NCBI GenBank assembly: GCA_003851245.1
Contig: BHEP01000033.1
Span: forward strand, 1 to 33,293
DNA from: Bacteroidales bacterium
Lineage (GTDB): Bacteria > Bacteroidota > Bacteroidia > Bacteroidales > Azobacteroidaceae
Direction of reading: 5' to 3'
Length of the DNA stretch: 33,293 bases
Each line of letters begins with the position of its first letter. Position 1 is the stretch's first letter. The translations under genes were made by a program, and so were the position numbers. Positions 25,267 to 33,293 of this stretch are shown here, in pieces. The notes under the pieces are model-generated. The model made no database searches, was not told the DNA's origin, and saw only the letters and a program-made list of their open reading frames with translations.

Positions 25267-26715
25267 TTAGAATTGAAAATAAATAAAAGTCTGTTCCGAA
25301 CCCGAAAAATAAATAATCAAAAGAACCAGCATATAATAAAATACCCAGCGCCTGCTGCGCGACCAGCTGCTTCCAAAGGCAAACAAGGCATGGGGCGTAG
25401 CTCTGCCTATCCATTCTATGGCATAGAAAAACACAATCAAAACGCCAGTAATGGATTGCCATTTTACACTTTCTATGCTAGGCAGTGTAAAGAGTGTGGG
25501 CGAAAAAACCCCTGCCAAATAAGATAGTGCATGATCCATGTTTTGAGATCTGAAAAATATTAGTGCCAAGGCCACCAAAATAAAGCTTCGCAACATAGAC
25601 CCCAATTCCCTCAAAGAAGGGCAAGACTTGCCCGATGCCACCACATCTAAATTTTTTCTGTTGGTTTGCAAAAAAATAGAAGGCATCATGTAGAGGGCAT
25701 GAAGAAAACCCCAAGCCAAAAATGTCCAATTGGCTCCATGCCAAAATCCTGTAACAATAAAAACAATAAATACATTCCTTACCTTTAGCCACAAACTACC
25801 CCTGCTTCCTCCCAAGGGAATGTAGAGGTAGTCGCGAAACCACGAAGATAGCGAGATATGCCAACGCCGCCAAAACTCGGGGATGCTTCTCGAAAAATGT
25901 GGATAAGCGAAATTACGCTTTAGATCGAAACCAAACAAACGGGCGGTGCCGATGGCGATATCCGAATAGCCAGAAAAATCACCATAGATCTGAATGCTGA
26001 AAAATAATGCGCCCAATACCAGGGTGCTGCCCGAATGCTCTGTAGAATGGTCAAAAATACTGTTGGCAAACTTTGCGCAATTGTCGGCAATGACGACTTT
26101 CTTAAATAAACCCCATAATATTTGTCGCAGGCCATCAACAGACTTTGTCCTATCGAAAGTTCGTGGACCTGCAAACTGTGGCAATAAATTGCTGGCTCGC
26201 TCTATGGGCCCTGCCACCAGCTGCGGAAAAAAACTTATGAAGGCAAAAAATGAAACAATATCGCCCGAGGCCTTTATCCTTTGCCTATACACATCGATAG
26301 AGTAACTCAATGCCTGAAAGGTGTAGAAACTAATGCCGACGGGCAAAATTATTTGCAAGGTATGCACATGAAGTTCTACGCCCAGCCTGGCAAAAACCTC
26401 TACAAAGCTTTCAATAAAAAAATTGAAATACTTAAAGAAACCCAGCACCAAAAGATTGATAACTATATTGCTAGCATTGACCACATACCGCACACGCTGA
26501 CTTTTACTCCGCTCTATAAGAATACCACTGGCATAACTACTAAATGAGGTAAAAGCTATGAGTAATAAAAACTTCCAGCTCCAGCTCCCATAAAACACAT
26601 AACTCGCCAAGAGTATAAATAAATTTTGCCGACCCAGATTGCCCTGAAAAACAAACCAGTATAAGCAAAATACAATGGGTAGAAATATAAGAAATTCAAA
26701 AGAGTTAAACAGCAT
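25267..26715 (-). CDS. MBOAT-family O-acyltransferase, AlgI-like
   Basis: A 482-residue polytopic membrane enzyme. The family signatures are FFPQLVAGPIERASNLLPQF, IYGDFSGYSDIAIGTARLFG, PEFWRRWHISLSSWFRDYLY (H286) and VTGFWHGANWTFLAWG with the invariant His (H326). AlgI-like members pass an acyl group, usually acetyl, across the membrane for glycan modification. The gene starts one base after the DUF1460 stop codon and is followed by an SGNH-like partner, so the three are almost certainly one operon. Whether the acceptor is peptidoglycan, capsule or lipid is not visible in the sequence. Confidence 0.92.
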   Translation of the reverse strand: MLFNSFEFLIFLPIVFCLYWFVFQGNLGRQNLFILLASYVFYGSWSWKFLLLIAFTSFSSYASGILIERSKSQRVRYVVNASNIVINLLVLGFFKYFNFFIESFVEVFARLGVELHVHTLQIILPVGISFYTFQALSYSIDVYRQRIKASGDIVSFFAFISFFPQLVAGPIERASNLLPQFAGPRTFDRTKSVDGLRQILWGLFKKVVIADNCAKFANSIFDHSTEHSGSTLVLGALFFSIQIYGDFSGYSDIAIGTARLFGFDLKRNFAYPHFSRSIPEFWRRWHISLSSWFRDYLYIPLGGSRGSLWLKVRNVFIVFIVTGFWHGANWTFLAWGFLHALYMMPSIFLQTNRKNLDVVASGKSCPSLRELGSMLRSFILVALALIFFRSQNMDHALSYLAGVFSPTLFTLPSIESVKWQSITGVLIVFFYAIEWIGRATPHALFAFGSSWSRSRRWVFYYMLVLLIIYFSGSEQTFIYFQF

Positions 26716-26716
26716 A

Positions 26717-27577
26717 CTACCTATATTTCCGTGCTAGCATAATTCCCGTACACTGTTTCTGCCTCATGCAGTAATCGATGAGCGTATCTCCATCTTCCTT
26801 CACCATACCCTTGCTTGAAGCATGAATAAAGCCCAAATCACTGCCCTGCCAACAGGCTATGCCTAGATGAGAAACATCCAAGCCTGCTATAGAGGTGGTG
26901 AAACAAATAATATCGCCATCCTCTATTTGTCCTTGAACAGCCAATATATTGCCCTTGGGAATATAGTAATACTCTCGCTCATTGATATGCTCTTCTATAA
27001 GTCGCATGCTATCTACGAGTGCCGGATTTTCTTTCAGAGACTTATAAAGATGAGCATGCTTGCTCATAAAATTCACCTTCTTATTCCACCTTACACCTCC
27101 TAAATCCTTGCTTATATCTCGCAATATGCCCTTCGATTGATTGTCGGCAATCCAATCGCAGGTGTAGTGCAAGCGCGACAGGTAGCCATCAATATGCCCT
27201 CCTCGGTAGCGCACTCTCTGCAAGTTGGATGCAAAAAGCGCAGTGCTCTCAGAGCTGATATAATCTTTTTCGCAGGCACTCAAGCATAGTGCCAGGCAAT
27301 TTTCAACAAGACTCATGCAGTCCACCTCACTAAGGTTGACTACTAACTGCTCCTCGCTATTTATCTCCAAACTTGCTGCAAGATAGGGCGTACCCACAAA
27401 CGAAAGAGCCTTTTGCAAGATGCAGTCGTGAGTGTATGCACCCTCTGCTGCAGTATAAATACCCCTGTCCGAAACGACATCTTCCGACAGCACGAGCCCA
27501 AGCGAGCCCAAGGCAAAAAATGAAATAATAAATATTAATTTCCTCAAATATATTTCCATCTGTTTTTTCTTTTCCAT
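26717..27577 (-). CDS. DUF1460 (NlpC/P60-like amidase-type) exported protein
   Basis: A 286-residue exported protein with a hydrophobic signal segment (about 12-30, RKLIFIISFFALGSLGLVL). The probable catalytic Cys is C87 in LSEVDCMSLVENCLAL and the His is H237 in LDVSHLGIACW, the order of NlpC/P60-type cysteine peptidases. The family is listed as N-acetylmuramoyl-L-alanine amidase-like and probably acts on peptidoglycan fragments. ATG 27577 follows a -7 box at 27601-27594 by about 17 bp; ATG 27559 is also possible, and the frame opening at 27631 lies upstream of the promoter. First gene of the operon with MBOAT and SGNH-like genes. Confidence 0.83.
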   Translation of the reverse strand: MEKKKQMEIYLRKLIFIISFFALGSLGLVLSEDVVSDRGIYTAAEGAYTHDCILQKALSFVGTPYLAASLEINSEEQLVVNLSEVDCMSLVENCLALCLSACEKDYISSESTALFASNLQRVRYRGGHIDGYLSRLHYTCDWIADNQSKGILRDISKDLGGVRWNKKVNFMSKHAHLYKSLKENPALVDSMRLIEEHINEREYYYIPKGNILAVQGQIEDGDIICFTTSIAGLDVSHLGIACWQGSDLGFIHASSKGMVKEDGDTLIDYCMRQKQCTGIMLARKYR

Positions 27578-27593
27578 TTTTTTTCTACCTTTG

Positions 27594-27601
27594 CAAAGAT
27601 A
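27594..27601 (-). promoter_or_regulatory. -7 box (TATCTTTG) for the DUF1460-MBOAT-SGNH operon
   Basis: Exact TAnnTTTG on the minus strand; no TTG at the -33 distance. The implied leader to ATG 27577 is about 10 nt. Confidence 0.5.
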
Positions 27602-27665
27602 AGCATAAAATAGCTTATAAAAAACGAGCATAAATTATCTTTTATATTAATAAAATTAATTGCAA

Positions 27666-28673
27666 ATGTATACCCTCCAACTAAAAACTAAATTAGCATA
27701 CTTTTGCTTAGTATTCATAGTGTTAAACACCGCCTGCAATAGTAGTAATGATGACGATTATACTAACATAAGACTGGAAACAATTGCTCAATTGCCCTCT
27801 ATTCTCGACGGAATCTCTGGCTTGAGCTATTTTAAAAATGGCAGCGAATGGCAGCTATGGGGCCACAATGACAGCTACAGAAGCCCAAACATATACAGAA
27901 TAAACCCCCTCAGCGGAGAAATTATACAAACCATAGAAATAGAAGACGACGGGAATCCTTTCTGGAATATGGATTGGGAGGATATGACAGACGACGAAAA
28001 CCACATATATATTGCCAATACTGGCAATAATATGGCGGGAGATAGGGGAGCCAACGTAGAGAATGGGAGAAGCGACAGCCTAGTAATATACAAAATTGCT
28101 AAAAGCAAAATACCTGCTTCCACAACAGGAAAAATAGAAAATAAGGATGTTGAGAAAATTTATTTCGCCTACAAAGAGCAAACGCCGCCGCTAAGCAGAC
28201 AAGAACCCAACGATACAGAATACGACTGCGAGGCAATAGCCTATGCAAATGGTAAAATTCATCTGTTTACTAAAAATTGGAAACATAGCCAAACCACTCA
28301 CTATGAGCTCCCTATAGAAGCAGGAACATATGTGATCGAAGCCATAGAAACAATACAGCTCGAAAGTTACCAATTGGTGACCGGTGCAGACTACAAAAAT
28401 AACCGACTATGCCTTATTGGATATTCTACAGGACTACAAACCTTTGCCTCCGTTTTTGACGGACTTGAAGCTAGCAATTTTAAACTCCTGCAGGCAAAAA
28501 AAAGAAGCAATCTTGCCATTGGTGCATCATGGAGATTTGGACAAATAGAGTCGCTTGCCATAAAACCCAATGGTGATGCCATATTTGCCAACGAAAAACT
28601 TATCCCCCCTGAAACTTTCAACAACAGCCCTATACCGCCTGCACTTCACAGCCTCAAGCTATCGGGTCTATAA
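27666..28673 (+). CDS. Probable surface lipoprotein, beta-propeller-like, unknown function
   Basis: A 335-residue exported protein. The signal peptide ends at LNTAC (C24), followed by NSSNDDDY. Acidic residues soon after the lipidated Cys are the known signal for surface export in Bacteroidota, so it may face outward. The body has repeated short strands (GISGLSYFKNGSEWQLWGHN, IYIANTGNNMAGDRGAN, GKIHLFTKNW, IESLAIKPNGDAIFANEK) suggestive of a beta-propeller. No enzyme family is recognised. ATG 27666 was chosen over a TTG six bases upstream. It ends 9 bp from the convergent porin gene. Confidence 0.65.
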   Translation: MYTLQLKTKLAYFCLVFIVLNTACNSSNDDDYTNIRLETIAQLPSILDGISGLSYFKNGSEWQLWGHNDSYRSPNIYRINPLSGEIIQTIEIEDDGNPFWNMDWEDMTDDENHIYIANTGNNMAGDRGANVENGRSDSLVIYKIAKSKIPASTTGKIENKDVEKIYFAYKEQTPPLSRQEPNDTEYDCEAIAYANGKIHLFTKNWKHSQTTHYELPIEAGTYVIEAIETIQLESYQLVTGADYKNNRLCLIGYSTGLQTFASVFDGLEASNFKLLQAKKRSNLAIGASWRFGQIESLAIKPNGDAIFANEKLIPPETFNNSPIPPALHSLKLSGL

Positions 28674-28682
28674 AAAAGCTGC

Positions 28683-29921
28683 CTAAAACGAACATTGCAT
28701 GCGCAGGGTAAATTTATTGCCCTGCGCTTGTGCTTTTTGCTCATTCGATCTATACTCATAGTAGCACATAAGCGACAATATATTGCTAAACTTCCAAACA
28801 CCACCCACTCCTAGGGTACTTACAGCCAGATCTGCTGCACCCAACAAGCCTGCTGCGCTTTCTGTGCTGGCCTCTATAAGCATTGCGTCCACCGAGGTGT
28901 TGGGATCATAAACATCATACTTCAATACCAAATTTAGGGGGGAAGCGCCCAAGGACTGTATAAAATAAATATAGTAGCCTGCAAACGGGCGAATAAAAAT
29001 GCCCTCGCCACCACCCTTGTCTACCTCTGTGCCCCAAGCGTCTAGCGATGCGTAATTGGGACTGCAGCTAGACATCCTCGTGCCTGGCTGACTGCCTCTA
29101 AGATATTCCGCCCGCAACTGACTGCGACCAATGCTCGTAGCCATACTCAATTGAGCATCCAAGCCCCAGTAAGATCTTTTTGAAAAAGAACCTACCGCTA
29201 CCGATTGCTCTACAAACCTATCGCCTTGCATCAAATAAGCCTTCTCCCTAGCATTGTAAACTCCCCCATGATAAACCGAAGCTCCTACGCCCATATGCAG
29301 ACCCGAACTAAGCGCCTTAGAGGATCTGAGGTGGGCTATAAAGTCTTTCTTATTGTCGGTGTCGAGATTGATGCCATTGCCGGCAAAAAATCCCGCATCC
29401 AATTGTAGCAGGTGCAAGGGGTGACTTGCCGGAGCTTGCAGGCTTAGCGATGCGCCCATATCTCGCTCCTCAGGAAAGAGTGTGGCAAACACCACCGATC
29501 GTTCGGGACTCTCTCGGCGCGAAGAGGAGTAAGAAATTTCATAACCAAAGGGCCTATCAAAAATTCCAGCCTTAAAACTCAGGGTATTTAAAAAGGGTGC
29601 CGACACCTGAAAAAAAATGTCCTTCACACCCACTCCTTTTTCTGTTATATCCAACTGAACAAGTCCCCGATACAGCGATTCCCTATAATCCAGCTTTATG
29701 CGACCTCGACGAATACCTAAGCGATAGGTAGCATCATCGACCGACTCATAGATTCCTTGAACTTGCATATAGCCCGACATTTTTAATGCCGCGACCTTCC
29801 CCGCAGCCTCCTCCAATCGTAATATACGCCCCTCAAGCTGCGAGGCATGCGATATACTGTCCTGAGCACTCAAATACAAACTTACTAAAAAAAAGAAAAC
29901 CCCTAATAATACAAACTTCAT
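28683..29921 (-). CDS. Porin, phosphate-selective porin O/P family
   Basis: A 412-residue outer-membrane protein with a cleavable signal peptide (MKFVLLGVFFFLVSLYLSAQ), a short coiled coil (SQLEGRILRLEEAAGKV) and a beta-barrel that ends in Phe (TLRMQCSF). The conserved segments LGIRRGRIKLDYRESLYRGL, AGIFDRPFGYEISYSSSRRE and ERDMGASLSL are those of Bacteroidota porin O/P-like proteins. The solute is not known, and no phosphate-uptake genes are nearby. It stands alone on the minus strand, divergent from the addA-like gene across 168 bp in which no clear promoter box was found. Confidence 0.85.
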   Translation of the reverse strand: MKFVLLGVFFFLVSLYLSAQDSISHASQLEGRILRLEEAAGKVAALKMSGYMQVQGIYESVDDATYRLGIRRGRIKLDYRESLYRGLVQLDITEKGVGVKDIFFQVSAPFLNTLSFKAGIFDRPFGYEISYSSSRRESPERSVVFATLFPEERDMGASLSLQAPASHPLHLLQLDAGFFAGNGINLDTDNKKDFIAHLRSSKALSSGLHMGVGASVYHGGVYNAREKAYLMQGDRFVEQSVAVGSFSKRSYWGLDAQLSMATSIGRSQLRAEYLRGSQPGTRMSSCSPNYASLDAWGTEVDKGGGEGIFIRPFAGYYIYFIQSLGASPLNLVLKYDVYDPNTSVDAMLIEASTESAAGLLGAADLAVSTLGVGGVWKFSNILSLMCYYEYRSNEQKAQAQGNKFTLRMQCSF

Positions 29922-30089
29922 ATAATTTACCTAATTTTACAATGCAAAATAACAAATATTATATCACAAAATAATTACGATTTAATAATTATCTGTAATT
30001 AATGATCATACAATAACATCGCCAATTACATTATTAATAATCCTGCCAAATGGCAAGAAGATAAATTTTATAAAGAATAAATAATTAAT

Positions 30090-33000
30090 ATGGAAGTATA
30101 CAAAGCATCCGCTGGATCGGGAAAAACATATACCCTTGCACTAGAATACATCAAAGAGCTTATATTGTCGAAAAATAATTATGCCCACAGGCATATACTT
30201 GCCGTTACTTTTACCAAGGACGCGACGGCAGAAATGAAAGACCGAATACTCGCAGAACTATACGGACTGGCTTTTGATTGCGCCGACAGCCTAACTTTTA
30301 AAAAATCTATGCAGCAATGCCTACTACTCAAGGGGCATAAATTGTCGGACTCGCAGATACGAGCCAAGGCGAAGGCCGTACTCGATGCTATACTCCACGA
30401 TTATAGTAGACTATACATAACTACCATAGATAGCTTCTTTCAGAAAGTGCTCAGAAACCTGGCCCGCGAATTGGGTAGCGGCTCCAAATTCAACCTAGAA
30501 ATGAATAGCATGAAGGTGCTAGCCGAGGCCGTACATGCAGTGATAGAAAATGCCAATCAGAAACCGCAAGTACTAGAATGGCTTACCACATACATAGAAA
30601 ACAAACTCGACCAAGATAGCAATTGGAGGATACAGCAAGATATTCTCGACTTTAGCAGATGCCTATTCGACGAGTATTTCCAAGAAAATGAACATCTCCT
30701 AAAAGCGCAAATTAAAGAAGATCCCAAGATTTTCCAAAATCTATGGAAGCTAGAAAATAATAAGCAAAAAGAGGCAACCCTCATATTTAGCAAGGCCTAC
30801 AAAACATTTGCCCAAATATTAATGCAGCACGCCCTCGAGCCCGACGATTTTAGTAGAAAGGGAAATGTTATATCCTTTGTAAAAAAACTTGCCGATGCCG
30901 ACTATGCCAGTGCTAAAATTGGACAGACTATTGCCGACTGCGCCCTAGATAATGAAAAATGGGCGGCGAGCAAATCTAAACACAAAAAGCAAATTGCCAT
31001 TCTCGCCGACCAGCAAATGATGCCCATACTAAACCAATGCCTAGAAACGCTCACTACCTTCAATACCTCCCGAATGATTACCGCCAACTTGCATCAGCTA
31101 GGACTGGTATGGGATATATCGGAGGAGATAAGCCGACAAAATGCCGACAACAATAGATTTATGCTAGCCGACACGGCATTGTTTCTCAACAAAATGATAG
31201 ACCAGGCTGATGCGCCTTTTATATATGAGAAGATAGGAGCACAGATAAAGCATGTGATGATAGACGAGTTTCAAGATACCTCGAGACTGCAATGGGGAAA
31301 CTTCAAATCGCTGCTAGCAAATATCACTGCCAACAACGATTTTAGCCTAATTGTGGGCGACGTTAAACAATCGATATACAGATGGAGAAATGGCGATTGG
31401 AGCATCCTCAACGATATTGAGAAGCAGCTGCCAGTAAATATACACTCCCTTTCGTTCAACTACAGAAGCGAGCGCGAAATTATCCTTTTCAACAACGATT
31501 TCTTTCTTAAGGCAGCACAAACGCTAAACGAGAAGTTTATTGCCGACTTTGGCTCTATATTCAAATCGCCTTTTGCCAGCACCTACCAGAGCGAGGACTT
31601 GCTGCAAAAATCGCATAAGAAAGAGAGGCTAGGATATGTCGCCCTCAAACTCCTCGAAGACTGCAAAGAGGAGGGTGGATACGCCCAAATGATGCTCGAC
31701 GAGACCTTGGAGCAAATAAAAGAGCTGGAGCGCAAAAATATACCCCCGCAAAAAATATGCATACTATGCCGAACAAATAAGCATATCATTGCTATTGCAG
31801 ACTTCTTAGCCTCCAAAAAATCAGAAATGCCAGAGCTGCAGCAAAAAAAATACCTGGACATAGTGAGCAGCGAGGCCTTCTTATTAAAATCTTCGCCCGC
31901 CCTTAAGATACTTATCCTTGCCCTCAGAAGTCTATGCGAGCCGCTAAACAAAATACACCGCAGCTGCCTACTAAAAGTAATGGACCAATCTAAAGTATAT
32001 ATAAACTGGGAAGATATGCTGCTAGAAAAAAACCTGGCAAAAATTCCCCTCCTCGAATTAATTGCAATACTCATACAGAAGCTAAATCTAGATAGTCTCT
32101 ATGGGCAAAGCGCATATCTATTTACCTTTCAGGATGCTCTCAACACATTTCTAAAACAAGCGCCTGCCGACCTATACTCCCTGCTATATTTCTGGGATAG
32201 CGAATTGCAGTTCAAAGCCGTACCAGCGGGCACATCGATAGAGGGCATACAGTCCATGACAATACACAAGTCAAAGGGTCTACAATTCGACACCCTAATA
32301 ATCCCTTTCTGCGACTGGGATCTGTTTCCTGCCAAAAGCCCTATAGTATGGTGTGGATCCAAAATGGGCGAGTACAAGCTGGCACTACTCCCCGTAAGGT
32401 ATACGAAAAAAATGCAAGACACAGTCTTTATTGACGAATATAGGGAGGAAACAGCAAACGCATGGATGGACAACCTCAACCTACTATACGTGGCTTTCAC
32501 TAGGGCCGAACGAAATCTTATTGTCCTAGGCAAAAAGAAAAAAAAACTTGAAAACCTCGAACAGATAAAAACTGTTGCCGATCTATTGTATTATGTAAAT
32601 GAGGCGCAGTACGATTTCTCCCGCGGCGAACTACTGCCCCCTGACGAGAAGCTAGTGACCGAAACCGACAACATCCTAAAAAAAACTATCAAGGCAATTC
32701 CTAGCATCTACAAAAGCATGCCCCTAGACAAGAAAAAATCAATCTTCAAGCAGTCTAATCAATCGCGAGAGTTTATTCGCAATATCAAAGACGACATCAA
32801 GGACGACATCAAGGACGACAACTACAGCAATCCTGCAGAGGCACAAGACAAACAATACATTAAAAGAGGAAACCTCTTACACAAGATATTTGAAGGCATC
32901 AAAAGGATGTCCGATATTCCCCTGATGGTAGAGAAATTTGCCAGCCAAGGGCTAATACTGCCCAATGAGAAAGACCAATATATAGATAAAATTACCCTCG

Positions 33001-33263
33001 CCATCGTAAGCAGTGGCAAACAAGAATGGTTTACCGACAAATATGCCGCCTTCAACGAATGCGAAATTATTTGCCAGCAAAATGAATGTGTAGTGAGCAA
33101 AAGACCCGACCTGGTGCTATGCAATGACAAAGAAACAATTGTCGTAGACTACAAATCGGGGAAAATAAGACCCGAACACCACACACAAATTCAAGAATAT
33201 GTAGACTTGCTCAAACAAATGAATTTCCCAAACCCCTGGGCCTATATATTTCCAATTAATTAA
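30090..33263 (+). CDS. AddA/RecB-like UvrD-family helicase with C-terminal nuclease
   Basis: A 1057-residue helicase-nuclease for double-strand-break processing. Helicase motifs: Walker A at the very N-terminus (ASAGSGKTYTL, K12), Walker B MIDEFQDTSRLQW (D392-E393), VGDVKQSIYRWRNGDW, MTIHKSKGLQFDTLIIP and LNLLYVAFTRAERNLIVLG. A PD-(D/E)xK nuclease closes the protein, with RPDLVL (D1007), VVDYKSG (D1020, K1022) and QIQEYVDLL. Together they give the AddA layout. In Bacteroidota the partner nuclease of AddB type is often adjacent; it would lie beyond the window. A Lys/Asp-rich linker at about 899-910 is built from three 12-bp repeats. Confidence 0.93.
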   Translation: MEVYKASAGSGKTYTLALEYIKELILSKNNYAHRHILAVTFTKDATAEMKDRILAELYGLAFDCADSLTFKKSMQQCLLLKGHKLSDSQIRAKAKAVLDAILHDYSRLYITTIDSFFQKVLRNLARELGSGSKFNLEMNSMKVLAEAVHAVIENANQKPQVLEWLTTYIENKLDQDSNWRIQQDILDFSRCLFDEYFQENEHLLKAQIKEDPKIFQNLWKLENNKQKEATLIFSKAYKTFAQILMQHALEPDDFSRKGNVISFVKKLADADYASAKIGQTIADCALDNEKWAASKSKHKKQIAILADQQMMPILNQCLETLTTFNTSRMITANLHQLGLVWDISEEISRQNADNNRFMLADTALFLNKMIDQADAPFIYEKIGAQIKHVMIDEFQDTSRLQWGNFKSLLANITANNDFSLIVGDVKQSIYRWRNGDWSILNDIEKQLPVNIHSLSFNYRSEREIILFNNDFFLKAAQTLNEKFIADFGSIFKSPFASTYQSEDLLQKSHKKERLGYVALKLLEDCKEEGGYAQMMLDETLEQIKELERKNIPPQKICILCRTNKHIIAIADFLASKKSEMPELQQKKYLDIVSSEAFLLKSSPALKILILALRSLCEPLNKIHRSCLLKVMDQSKVYINWEDMLLEKNLAKIPLLELIAILIQKLNLDSLYGQSAYLFTFQDALNTFLKQAPADLYSLLYFWDSELQFKAVPAGTSIEGIQSMTIHKSKGLQFDTLIIPFCDWDLFPAKSPIVWCGSKMGEYKLALLPVRYTKKMQDTVFIDEYREETANAWMDNLNLLYVAFTRAERNLIVLGKKKKKLENLEQIKTVADLLYYVNEAQYDFSRGELLPPDEKLVTETDNILKKTIKAIPSIYKSMPLDKKKSIFKQSNQSREFIRNIKDDIKDDIKDDNYSNPAEAQDKQYIKRGNLLHKIFEGIKRMSDIPLMVEKFASQGLILPNEKDQYIDKITLAIVSSGKQEWFTDKYAAFNECEIICQQNECVVSKRPDLVLCNDKETIVVDYKSGKIRPEHHTQIQEYVDLLKQMNFPNPWAYIFPIN
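32784..32819 (+). repeat. Three 12-bp in-frame repeats in the addA-like gene
   Basis: The unit atcaaggacgac occurs three times in tandem (first copy atcaaagacgac) and encodes I-K-D-D each time, residues 899-910. It lies in the linker between helicase and nuclease domains, where length changes would be tolerated. Confidence 0.9.
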
Positions 33264-33293
33264 TTTGTCCCGCAACGTCCCTACGGATTCTAC

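Noticed and set aside
31583..32074. 163-residue minus-strand open frame inside the addA-like gene
   Set aside because: Low-complexity Ser/Leu-rich antisense of a conserved helicase; no promoter or start context.
32784..32819. Short regular repeats considered as a CRISPR-like or mobile feature
   Set aside because: The units are 12 bp, directly adjacent, in frame and within a coding linker; there are no spacers.

Overview
The window is a 33 kb chromosomal stretch of an AT-rich member of the Bacteroidota, most likely order Bacteroidales. Pointers to this are the many promoter -7 boxes of the Bacteroidota form TAnnTTTG, several with TTG about 19-20 bp upstream. Others are weak or absent Shine-Dalgarno sequences, an ssb-gldE-phosphopantetheinyl transferase cluster, families typical of the phylum (DUF5686, DUF6913, DUF1460, porin O/P) and lipoproteins with acidic residues after the lipid-attachment Cys. 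No rRNA, tRNA, CRISPR array or prophage was seen.

Layout. 1-228: right end of an IS21-family insertion sequence (IstB C-terminus plus terminal repeats) abutting the 3' end of a membrane-anchored TPR/LuxR-type regulator (220-2112, minus). 2.4-3.5 kb: Crp/Fnr-type regulator and YccF membrane protein. 3.8-4.3 kb: O6-methylguanine-DNA methyltransferase whose 5' end looks frameshifted. 4.5-5.1 kb: SatP/YaaH acetate transporter. 5.2-7.3 kb (minus): HU, a 30-residue very basic AURKAIP1/COX24-type protein, then ribonuclease G. 7.6-10 kb (plus): ssb, gldE, phosphopantetheinyl transferase. 10-14.3 kb (plus): ligA, DUF6913, dapA, YkgJ-type Cys-cluster protein. 14.3-16.9 kb (minus): pepD and a YbhN-type membrane protein. 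17-20 kb (plus): rsmA, CorA-type transporter, lipoprotein aldose 1-epimerase. 20.2-22.4 kb (minus): DUF5686 outer-membrane protein. 22.7-24.2 kb (plus): CPA1 cation/proton antiporter. 24.2-27.6 kb (minus): a compact operon of DUF1460 amidase-like protein, MBOAT acyltransferase and SGNH-like protein. 27.7-28.7 kb: probable surface lipoprotein. 28.7-29.9 kb (minus): porin. 30.1-33.3 kb: AddA-like helicase-nuclease.

Most genes are housekeeping: DNA replication and repair (ssb, ligA, ogt, addA-like), RNA processing and ribosome maturation (rng, rsmA), lysine/cell-wall precursor synthesis (dapA) and ion homeostasis (CorA-type, CPA1). The best candidates for a second look are the apparent one-base frameshift plus duplicated start codon in ogt, the IS21 end that may supply the regulator's stop codon, the three-gene MBOAT/SGNH/DUF1460 operon, the perfect hairpin in the rng leader, and the tandem 13-bp duplications between two promoter boxes of the antiporter gene. 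Promoter boxes helped to choose starts for several genes. All family assignments come from reading motifs by eye; no database search was run.
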